The position numbers and the translations under genes were made by a program. A stretch of DNA of 64,000 bases from Citrus sinensis (Eukaryota > Streptophyta > Magnoliopsida > Sapindales > Rutaceae): NCBI RefSeq assembly GCF_022201045.2, contig NC_068560.1, positions 38,837,001 to 38,901,000 of the forward strand, given 5' to 3'. This document shows positions 13,012 to 24,019 of this stretch, piece after piece. Each line of letters starts with the position of its first letter. The stretch's first letter is position 1. The notes beneath the pieces are model-generated. The model was given only the letters and a program-made list of their open reading frames with translations, was not told the DNA's origin and searched no databases.

Positions 13012-13369
13012 GTGCCTGTTTGATATGACTTATTTAAGAGTCATAAGTGCTTATTTAATCGTATAAGTACTTTTTAAAATTTTTTATGGTGTTTAGTTAT
13101 TTTTTTAGTAGAATTTTTTTAGCTTAAATAAGCTAATTTACCTCTATTAGTAAAAGCCCAAAATTTAAGCTTTTGGGAGTAGAGGTTATAGAGCTTTTCT
13201 AAAAATATATAATATAAAAAATATCACACAGTTTAATGGTTCAAAAGTATTTTTTTTATTGACAACCAAACACCCAATGACTTTGTCCAAAAGCTCTATT
13301 AGTATAAGGTCTAGTGCTATAAGCTTTACTGTTATAAGCTCTATTTAATAAGCTGTACCAAACGGAGCC
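13012..13369. mobile_element. MITE, GGCTCCGTTTGG-type inverted ends
   Basis: The left end (GTGCCTGTTTGATATGACTT) and the reverse complement of the right end (GGCTCCGTTTGGTACAGCTT) are imperfect inverted repeats that both continue into ATT-rich sequence. There is no coding capacity. A related copy lies at 29717-30147 with the same right end and the same subterminal motifs (CATAA.T.CTTATTTAATC). I could not find a clean target-site duplication, so superfamily is uncertain; the terminus recalls hAT-like MITEs. Confidence 0.65.
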
Positions 13370-13890
13370 TGAATGTTGGTGATTTCTGAGGATGATAATG
13401 CGGTGTAATTATTAATGTCAAGAATCTTATGTTTATTTATATTTATTTTTTGGGGAATGAATCTTGTGTTTATTAAATGTGGACCAATTTCCAGGCGTGC
13501 TTCTGCTGGGCCCATTGCCACAAAATAAATTATATTAAAAATGATTGTGAATTTGGAAGCAAATGTTAAAACCCTACCCACAGCTACAGAGTTGTCTTGG
13601 CTAATGAAAAATAATAGTAATAATAATAATAATAATAATAAATAGAAAAAGAGAAGAATGCGGTAGAACTATGGCCAAAAACAAAGATTATTATTTTTTG
13701 TTGGAGCAACCGACAAATTAACGGGAGTCCCGTACATATAAGTACGCGGCTGCACAAGTGGTACCAATGAACCCCACAGCACGGCTCCACCAATCATAAA
13801 TCGCCACGCGCGCACCTGATCGAACCATAGTCACTTAACAGAAGGGAAGGGGAGTGAAGCGTGGGTTTTAGGGTTTTAATAAGTTCAGAA

Positions 13891-16800
13891 ATGAATAATA
13901 AAACGGTCATGTCATCTCTTTTGATTTCTTTTTTTCGTTTTCCATAAAATTCTTCTTGTAATTTTCTTTATGTTACGAGATGCATGAAATGACGAAGGGC
14001 TTTGTAATTTTTCTTTGTTTCAGGATGACGAAAAGGGAGCACTTTTATTGCAACTGGAGGATTCCTTAGAAGCCAATCCTGATGACCCCTCCCTCCATTT
14101 GGATCTCGTAATTTCTTCATTTTCTTTTTCTTTTTTCATTTTTTAAAATGTTTTCATGAGATTCCTTTTTCAATTTGAAATGCAATCAGAAAAATTAAAA
14201 TCGTAATTTTGCAGGGCTTGCACTTGTGGGAGAACTCAGAATCGAAGGAAAAAGCAGCTGAACATTTTGTAATAGCAGCCAAATTGAACCCTCAAAATGC
14301 AGTTGCTTTCCGATATTTGGGGCATTATTACACCAGATTTTCTATTGATACCCAAAGAGCTATCAAGTGTTACCAAAGAGCTGTCTCTCTCAGTCCCGAT
14401 GATTCTGTTTCTGGGGTAACTTTCATCCTTTTTCCTTTTCTCTTTCTCTCATAAATAATATTATACATTTTGTTCAATTGTTGTTTTAACAAATTGACAA
14501 AGCAGGAAGCTTTATGTGAATTGTTGGAGCATGGAGGAAAGGAGAGCTTGGAAGTTGTCGTGTGTAGGGAGGCCTCAGACAAGTCTCCAAGGGCTTTCTG
14601 GGCATTTCGTCGCCTGGGTTATCTGCAATTGCATCACAAGAAATGGTCAGAAGCTGTCCAGAGTCTTCAGCATGCCATACGAGGCTATCCAACCTCTCCT
14701 CATCTCTGGGAAGTATGTTCCTCTTTCTTTTAAAGTTTAGCCTTAAAAAAATATATATTATTTTGTTCCTCCATTCTTACCTTTTTTTATCTTTCTTTTC
14801 TAGGCTCTTGGTCTTGCTTACCACCGGCTTGGCATGTTTAGTGCTGCTATTAAGGTACTTTTGCTTCCGGTGTGTGTTTTTTTTATTGTACTTACATTAT
14901 CAAACCATTGCTTGATTATATTGTATAAACAGTCCTATGGGCGAGCCATTGAATTGGATGATACAAGTATCTTTCCTCTGCTTGAAAGTGGAAACATCTT
15001 TTTGATGCTTGGTAATTTCAGAAAGGTGAGATTTTGTTAGTTATATTTGTCTGCATTGGCAATTCACTCTAGTTATTTCTCTCTATGTGGGTTCCTTAAG
15101 CTTTGGCAAGGCAAGAGACATTACATTCTTCATAATATCTGCTGTTTTTGTAGGATATTTCCAATATAAAAATGATTTAATTGTTAGATCTTGTGAGAAT
15201 TACTCCCTACCACTTGTTATCCTTAACCGAAAAACTTAATGCTGGTATTCATCACTGCTTAACATGAGGAATTTTTTTTATAGGTGTTCCTTTTTCCTTC
15301 TTATGTGTTAGAATCTTATTTTTTTATGGATAATAGTATGCTGTTATTAAGAGATTGAACTACATCAATTGAGAATTGGAAATCTATGTTTCTGAAACTA
15401 GTATGACATGTTAATTACTTGACGAGGCACCATATATGGTATTGCTGGGACTAATACCTTATGAAATGTGAATCCATTGATCTAGTTTAGTCAATATGAA
15501 GAACTCAGCTGGACTTGCATGCATGTTTGTGCAGATACATTCTTACGACAGTTTCCCACTCCAATACAACAGATGTCCATACTGTTTGTTATTTTGTTGA
15601 ATTTGTCTCTTTGTGCCTATTGGTTGCTTAAGAGGACATGATATATAAACTGATAATGTGGTCTTTTTATATAAAGGGAGTTGAGCAGTTTCAGCTAGCT
15701 CTCAAGATTTCATCTGAAAATGTGTCTGCACACTATGGGCTTGCTTCTGGTTTGCTTGGTTTAGCAAAACAATGCATTAATTTGGGTGCATTTAGATGGG
15801 GAGCTTCACTGCTGGAGGTCAGTAATTTTTCTTTTTCAAATATCCTGTGAGTATTTATAATTTATTTTTCAAGCGATTGCAGGATGCATGCAAAGTTGCC
15901 GAAGCTAATACTCGATTAGCTGGAAATATGTCATGTATATGGAAGTTGCATGGTGATATTCAGGTATGCTAGCATAAAGCGTTGGGCCTTGACTACCCGC
16001 CCATTTCACATGGGTGGTAATCGTAATGAAATGATTTGATCTCATATATTTGGTAAACGGTTCCCATTATTGCTATCCATCTGATTTTTGCGACTTTATT
16101 AGTTCATTAGTTTACCGCAAAGTAGTTTCTCTCTTTTTATTTTTTCATCTATAGATGGTGGAATTTGTATGGTAATCATTTTCTTCTATGTAGCTTTTGT
16201 TCCCGTGGATACCTTTTCTATACTTTCTAGAATTGGTTTCTTATCATACATTTCCATAAAACTTTTAATATAAAGCACCAGGTTCTGTGAAATTATGATG
16301 TTTGTAGCATGACTAATTTGATACTTCTGCCATGTTTCATTTCTTTCTAGCTTACATATGCAAAATGTTTCCCATGGGCGGAGGAGAGACAGAGTTTAGA
16401 ATTTGATGTGGAAACTTTCAGTGCTTCCATTGTTTCCTGGAAGACGACTTGCCTTATGGCTGCCATATCTTCTAAAAGTTCTTACCAACGAGCTTTGTAC
16501 TTGGCCCCGTGGCAAGCTAACATCTATACTGATATTGCAATAACTTCAGATCTCATTTACTCTTTAAATGAAGCTTATGGACATTACCAAAGTGCTTGGT
16601 AAGATCTTGGTTCATTTTGGGTTTTATTTTATCACTTGGATTATGGTCTCACTATTTAACTTGCTTTCATTTTATCAGGCATGTGTCTGAGAAGATGGCT
16701 TTGGGGGCCTTGTTACTTGAGGGTGACAACTGCCAATTTTGGGTGACATTGGGGTGTTTATCTAACTATAATGGATTAAAACAGCATGCTTTAATCAGGG

Positions 16801-19800
16801 GATTGCAGCTGGATGTATCTTTAGCTGATGCTTGGGCACACATTGGGAAGGTATTTTCGTGTTAAGAGTTATGATCCCGTTTACTTGTAATTTTTTACTT
16901 CGTCTTCTTATTAGAGTTATGATCCTGTTTACTTGTAATTTTTTACTTCGTCTTCTTATTCTTACGCTATTCTTAACTTCTCAAATGCATTTGTAAAATT
17001 TACATGTGACTTTGTATTTAAAACCTTTTAGTAAATTGTAGATAAATTCTTGAAAAAAGTCTTTAAAAGACTTGTTAATGCGTGGCCTAGTATTAATTTT
17101 GGAAGAATGCTACCTATTATGTCCAATAAATCATTTAACTTCCATATCTAATCACATTGTTCCATGTTGGTGCCTTTTGAAATGAGTCATTATATGTGAC
17201 AAATTAGCCAATGATGTGCTGAAGGTTATGTCTTTGACCCTCAGCTAGGGGTGGAATTTTTTTTTTTTTTAAAAAAAATCTGTTATACACAGATTGTTAC
17301 TGATATTACATCAGACATTACATTTACAATTGTACTAAACAACTGAGACCACCGCCATACATTAACCCACTAAAACACTTGTCCAGATACTTTAAACCCT
17401 CTCTAATATTCGAGGGGTGCCTACTCCACTCACATTTCGTAAGGGAGAGACTGTCTCCACTCAATTAGTTGTTAATTGAGGGAGTATTGAAACTAACCTC
17501 TATAATACTCTTATGGAGGCTCAAACCCTTGCACTCAACATTGTAAGTGCGAGGCTTCTCCCATTGGACCAAAGGCCCATTGGTTAGGGCCGGAATTAGT
17601 TACATTGCTTAATTAGTGCAAACACTATACATGTTTGGACATGTCTAACGTGTCATTGGTTGCTTTCATGTATTTATAAGCTGAACTTGAGTGGGGGCTC
17701 CTACTGCTTAAGGCCAATGCCACCTTATCTTTGCTTATCTCAGCCTCATATGCTAATCAATTAATTTTTACAAACATTAGAGTTGGCAATATGCCTGTTT
17801 TATTTTCTGCAGCTATATGGAGAAGTGGGTGAGAAGAAGTTAGCAAGGCAAGCATTTGATTCAGCCAGAAGTATAGATCCTTCACTTGCATTACCATGGG
17901 CTGGCATGTCAGCTGATGTTCAAGCTAGGTAAAACTTCAATTTTATTAGTGTATGGGTTTTTTTATTTGAATATTGAGCGTTCAGATCACAGTTTTATGA
18001 AAATTTGATTTATCCTTCTGCAGCGAATCCTTAGTGGATGATGCTTTTGAGAGCTGTTTACGAGCTGTGCAGATATTACCTGTTAGTTCTCTATTCCAAT
18101 TGATTCTATTCTGATATATTTAAATTTTTGGAATCACACTTTAAATTAATTAAAGTGAAGCTAACTGGATGAACTGAAGCTAGAATGGATGTTCAAATTA
18201 TTCCATGAGAGTGGTGATCTATGGTGATATCATAAGCTCGGGTGAAGGGTTTGGCACTTCGAGTCCTCCCTAAGAGTTTACTTTTTAACTATTAATCCTT
18301 AGCTTGAAATTTAGCATTGAAGTATTAGCTAATGGCTGTCGCTTTTCTTGACTACACCCTTTGCCAATTGAAAATCTTAAAGCTGTATTGAAAGCTTTGA
18401 TTTCTTGCAGCTTGCTGAGTTCCAAATTGGTCTAGCTAAGCTTGCTAAACTGTCAGGGCACCTTTCATCTTCACAGGTACAAAAATTATTAGTAACAAGG
18501 AATCAGCCCCTCTAGAAGAAAAATATATTTTTCTTCTTCTTGTGAAGTAAGAACACAATTGGACGTGCTTCAAAGAGAATTAATTTTATACGTATTTTTA
18601 ATTCTGTCTCAGGTTTTTGGAGCCATCCAGCAGGCAATACAACGTGGTCCTCATTATCCTGAATCCCATAACTTGTATGGGTTAGTTTGTGAGGCACGGT
18701 CTGACTATCAAGCTGCCGTTGTTTCTTATAGGCTAGCACGCTATGCAATTAGCTCTTCTTCAGGCACTGTTCCAAATTCCCATTTCCAAGATATATCCAT
18801 TAACTTGGCCAGATCACTTAGTAGGGTAAACATATTGGGGGAGTCCTCCCCTTTCTTTTTAGTTTAAAGATGCATCTTTTTTACTCAACCTCTTGCAGCT
18901 TAGTATTAAGAACATGAACATATGCTATTTCCATGTTCACAATCATTAACATGTGGTCTTGTTTGGTGCAGGCAGGGAACGCATTGGATGCTGTACGAGA
19001 ATGTGAAAGTTTGGAAAGACAAGGTTTGTACTGCTTTATACCAGTTTAGTATTTTTTTTCTCGTTTCTTCAGTTTTCTTTGCTTTAGGGGCTTTATAGGG
19101 GATTCGGGTCATCCCATTAACTAATTTCTAAGTGGTTAAATCAATTCTTGAACATTTTCTAAAACATGAAGTTTAATCAGTAGAGTATAGCAGAAGTCAT
19201 GAAGGCCTATCATGATCTGTGACGTGATAGTTCTTTTCATTTGAAATTATTTTACCTCAACTGTTAATTATAAATCTTCATATTCTTAATCTAAATCTTA
19301 ATTTGTCTGAGTAAATCTTAGCAAAAAGGAAAAACATGTTGCGACTGATTAAACTAAAATACGGTAAGGATTGTAAAGTTGATTGCAGGATCCAACTGTG
19401 CTAAATTATTAAATAACTTTATTCATTTTTTTTTTCTGGTATATTATATCTTTCAGGCATGCTTGATGCGGAAGTATTGCAAGTATATGCCTTCTCTCTG
19501 TGGCAACTTGGTAAATATGACCTGGCCCTTTCCATGGCTAGAAATCTGGCTTCAAGTGTGTCTGCCATGGAACAATCATCTGCAGCTGCGTCTGTTAGTT
19601 TTATCTGCCGATTGCTTTACCACATCTCTGGACTCGATTCAACAATTAATAGCATTCTGAAAATGCCAAAGGGGCTGTTTCAGTGTTCAAAAATGAGCTT
19701 CATAGTGTCTGCCATCCATGCTCTTGATCATAGTAATCGCCTTGAATCTGTTGTTTCAAGCAGTCGAAACTGTATTGCATCTCCTGAAGAAATCACTGGA

Positions 19801-22800
19801 ATGCACTATTTAGTAGCACTTAATAAATTGGTTAGTATTTAGATATTTGACCACAAAAATCTCTTAGGGTTTATTATTAGTTTATGAAACACTGACGTTT
19901 GTGGCATTGTTTGTGTCTTTGGCCTGCAGGTTAAAAATGGACCTGAATCCTGCCTTGGATTTAATAGTGGAATATTCCACCTCAGAAAAGTTCTTCATGT
20001 TTACCCTAATTGTAATCTGATAAGGTAAGTTTTAGTTATTACAAGAACAGTTAATTGGTATCAAAGAAATGTGGATGAATTTGCTGTCTTCCAGCACAAG
20101 GTAGTGCTTCATCAAACCTGCAGCTGCATTCTATAGCTATTTTAGCCTTTGTTGGGCATGACTTTACTATCCTGTTAAACATTTTCTCTTCTTATATACT
20201 TCAGAACTACCTTGAAGTTTGCTCAAAATATATTCACCTCATTCTTATGACATCAGCTTATTATCTGTGCTAAATCTATAACTTGATAAATTTTAGACTT
20301 ATTGCTCAGTCAAAAGATGCATATTGTCCGTTGACCAAGTTCCTTGTACATCTTATACTTCTGTTCATAATTGTTATATTCCTGTCATATCTCTTACGTA
20401 TAATTTGCTGGGAGCAGGAACTTACTTGGTTATCTCTTGCTATCAAGTGACGAATGGAGATATTCACATGTTGCAAGTAGGTGCTGCAGCCTAGAGACAT
20501 CGGACTGTATAAAAAAGGAAGGTCCAAAGTCAGCATGGGAGATCCTTGGTGCTGAAGGGGTTGCTTGCAATGTCATAGGCAGTGTTGATCTTAAGTTTTC
20601 TTTTCCAACCTGTATTTATGAGCATTTGACTGGACCTAAAGCTGTTCAAGAGTTGCAGAAGTACGGCAATTTATGTGTTTTTGCATTTTAATAGATTGCT
20701 GTGTTTTAAAAAAATTTAAAACTGTTAGTGTTTTCTGTTCTTGTGCAGAAGTCACCTGTTCTTTTTCATGAAAGTCTTTCCTACAAAACTATAAAAAGAG
20801 TAGCATTTTGACATTCTTTTATTCTATTAATATCCTCCTTCCCCCCAAAAAAAAAACACACGCGCGCCCGCGCGCGCGCATGTGTATGACTCTTTGGGAT
20901 CACTTTGTGAAGGGACTACTACTACTTTAAGCATATGTGCTATGCATGTGATTGTACTCTGTGTTGTACGGATTCATTTGTTGATTCATACTGATATTCT
21001 GTCCTTGTCTTTGACGTGCAGATGCTTGCATCGAGAACCATGGAACTATAACGTGCGGTATTTGCTTGTACTTAATCTTTTACAAAAGGCACGCGAAGAG
21101 AGATTTCCTCGGCATCTCTGTACCATACTTCAACGGCTAATTCATGTCGCTCTTTCCTGTGAATTCTATTCTATACAACATACATCTTATCAATACCAAA
21201 AGTTTCAGCTTCTTCTCTGCGCTTCTGAGATCAGTTTGCAAGGTGGAAATATTACTGGGTGTATCAACCATGCAAAAAGTGCTTCAGCCCTCTTACTTCC
21301 TGATGCCTACCGATTTTTTGGACACTTGCTACTATCCCGTGCCTATGCTGCAGAAGGTAATATGTTAAACCTTCAGGATGAATATGTAAGATGTTTAGAA
21401 CTCAAGACAGATTATGTAATTGGCTGGATGTGTCTCAAAGTCGTGGAATCTCTATATGAAGTGCAAGCTGACACAAATACCATAGAGTTGAGCTTCAACG
21501 AATGCTTAAAACAGGGGAATAATTCCAGGCTGATTTGGACTGCTAAATTTAATTTGGTGTTGGGTTTTGTTTTCCTATGGAAGAAGGATTTTTTTTCTGC
21601 CGAGAAGTGTCTTGCACAAGCTTGTTCGTTGGCGGGTGCTGAGAGCTGCCTTTTTCTGTGTCATGGTATCTACCTCTTAACTGATCAGTCGGTGTGTTTT
21701 TCCCCAATATTTTCTTCTACTGAAAGTCACAGTAAACATCATATTCAAACTTGAGTAAAGTTTTAGGGAAATGGAAAGACTGGGGGAAAATTCAAGGGTA
21801 GATTCCTTGCATTTTGTAAAATAGTTTGGGCAATTATGCAGTTGAGAAAGCCATATTCTATGTACAATATATCAGATGCTAGTTCAAAATTGGATTTATA
21901 TTATAGGATATATCAGCAAAAATGATAAGCCCAATATTGTAGTAAACACCTTATTATCAATTGACAATATTACACGAGTGGGTTTCAAACTTCACTTTTG
22001 TCATGTGCTAGAGAGTTTTTGTCCGCTAAATCTTTGTTCCTTTATGTTGGACACAGGTACCATCTGCATGGAGATTGCAAGGCAGTATCACGATTCTCAT
22101 TTTTTGTCACTAGCAGTAAGAAGTCTTACCAAAGCCCAAAAAACTTCCTTCGTTCAGTTGCCTGTGGTCTCACTATTACTGGCTCAAGCGGAAGGAAGCC
22201 TATCTTCTATAGAAAAATGGGAGAAAAACCTTCGTCTGGAATGGTTTACTTGGCCACCAGGTTTGGTTTCTGTCCAACATTTCTTTGCATGTTTGACGCT
22301 ATTCATCTGCTGTTTATATAGCCTTTGGTAATTTGATGAAGTGTCACACGTCTTAAATTGTTAGCCGCTTGTTTATAGGATAATATCATAAACTTGATAA
22401 TGATCTTTTTCTTAGCTGAGTTTATGAACAAGTTCTTAAAAAGCTAGTGATTTACATGTTTAATTTTCATGTAAATCATCTGTCCCATTGCTGAGGCTGA
22501 TGGGAAAATTACCACTGCAGCAACTGGTCAACGGTGCTCCTTAAATTCATCCCTACTTAAGTTTACTTTCGTCAAAGGAACAAAATAGTATTTTGGTCTT
22601 AAAAACGGACATATCACTAGCTGGTGGGTTTTTCATGCACCATCAAATTTTTATATTATGTCAAGCCTACAAAGACTCGTCAACATCTTTGAAATATATC
22701 TGATGCTGGTGTTCCAATATTTCAATATATGGAATTTGTTTTTTGTGGTTTTCTATCAAGACCTGCCAACATTCAATATGGAAATTGGGTTATTTTGAGT

Positions 22801-23144
22801 GCTTTAACCATTAAATCATCCCAATGCGAGGAGAATATGCTCTCTTGGATCTTGGCTGCTTTCTATGTTTCTAGTAATTTTTTAAATGGACGATTATCTG
22901 TTCATGCATATGAATTACGAAAAAAGTTGCCATGATTTTCTCTGACTAACTTTTTACTTGTACAGAAATGAGGCCTGCAGAGCTTTTTTTCCAAATGCAT
23001 TTGCTTGCAATGTTGTCGAAAGCTGGGTCTGACTCTTCCTCAAGAGTTGAGTTCTGTCAGAGCCCACAGAAATGGGTTCTTCGGGCAATCCATACAAACC
23101 CTTCTTGTTTAAGATATTGGAAGGTTCTGCATAAGCTTTTCTAA
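13891..23144 (+). CDS. SKI3: SKI3-like TPR subunit of the Ski complex
   Basis: The Ski complex (SKI2 helicase, SKI3, SKI8) feeds RNA to the cytoplasmic exosome for 3'-5' decay; SKI3 is its TPR scaffold. Exons: 13891-13905 (tentative), 14024-14107, 14215-14415, 14506-14712, 14804-14854, 14933-15025, 15677-15817, 15883-15963, 16351-16598, 16679-16850, 17813-17928, 18024-18081, 18411-18476, 18613-18825, 18972-19023, 19457-19830, 19930-20024, 20418-20660, 21022-21665, 22057-22260, 22966-23144. The total is 1178 residues, close to plant SKI3 length. TPR signatures include [53 protein letters not shown] and [13 protein letters not shown]. All junctions from exon 2 on keep frame. Exon 1 (MNNKT, then DDEKGA) is the weak point; a different start exon is possible. 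The introns hold a SINE, a 48-base duplication and a CG-repeat tract. It is convergent with the LYK5-like gene. Confidence 0.9.
16865..16960. repeat. 48-bp tandem duplication in a SKI3 intron
   Basis: Two adjacent copies of a 48-base unit starting AGAGTTATGATCC (16865-16912 and 16913-16960) differ at a single visible base (C/T in ATGATCCYGTTT). They start just after the exon ending at 16850. The near identity means a recent event. Confidence 0.92.
17259..17584 (-). mobile_element. tRNA-derived SINE in a SKI3 intron
   Basis: Inserted antisense to SKI3. Read on the minus strand, the head shows a box A-like segment (GGTCCAATGGGAGAAG, complement near 17555-17570) and a box B-like GGTTTGAGCC (complement near 17515-17527), and the tail is an A run (T run at about 17257-17270 on plus). 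Flanking near-repeats TAGGGGTGGAATT (17246-17258) and TAGGGCCGGAATT (17585-17597) match at 11 of 13 positions and look like the target-site duplication. The body shares GTGGAGTAG and following sequence with the SINE at 28078-28422, so both belong to one family. Confidence 0.8.
20857..20888. repeat. Alternating CA/CG tract in a SKI3 intron
   Basis: A run of A leads into CACACGCGCGCCCGCGCGCG then CGCATGTGTATG: alternating purine-pyrimidine sequence with one break, a classic Z-DNA-prone pattern, and strikingly CG-rich in an AT-rich intron. It lies in the intron before the exon starting at 21022. Confidence 0.85.
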
Positions 23145-24019
23145 TGAATTGCTAAGTCACACGTAAATTTTTGGAATGACAGGTAATTTTGAAGAACCTC
23201 TATTTGGACAGATTCCCTCCCGACTCCTGTCAATACAATCCGCTTCTTCTGGCCACCCAAATCTATATAGCTGATTGACTTGTTAACTGTGAAAATGTGC
23301 TGGAGGACATGTATTCTCACCCCCAATGTGTCTTGTTGTGTATATTAAGTGATACATGTTGTCTTCTCAAAAAATAAAAAATAAAAAATGATACATCTCA
23401 GTATTGTCTATATTAATTGATACATGCGTACATGTAAAATTGAGGACTAGGTCGCTGTGATTCTGGAAATTAGAAATCAAAGTCATCAGAGGAATTTTAA
23501 GCATTGTACCTTTTGACCAGGCCCCTTATGAAATTCAATGGCTTACCACTGAATTGAATTTATCTTAGTATTGCTGCTACTGGTTGTCTCTTTATGCTTT
23601 AGTTTCTGGTACTAATTAATATTCTTGTTGAAAAATTCTATTATGGGAGAGAACTGCAATTTCTTCCTTCGAAAACTAGAAGTTTGTGCATGAATTTTTT
23701 AGTCAAGAAAGTTTTAAATGAAAAGGTAATGCACACATTAACGTGTAAAGATTTCCCCAATCCTTGGTAAAAGGAAAAATTGAAGTGATTCAAATTACTC
23801 GAAGAGTAGATTTATTGCATTATGCATTTCTGTAGGGAAATATCATACGAACAATTATGTTGGATCAGAGAGAATATGCAGGGGCTTGTGTTGTGAGATC
23901 AAGTCACCAGCAATCACCGGAGGCAATCAGAGGCACTATTCCAGTGTCGTCATAAGCTTTACTCATTCTGAATAACACACCTCACAATTATTAGCCACAA
24001 AATCAAAGATTTGATACCT
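23145..24019. other. Convergent intergenic spacer SKI3 / LYK5-like
   Basis: Contains the 3' untranslated regions of the two convergent genes. No further coding feature seen. Confidence 0.6.
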
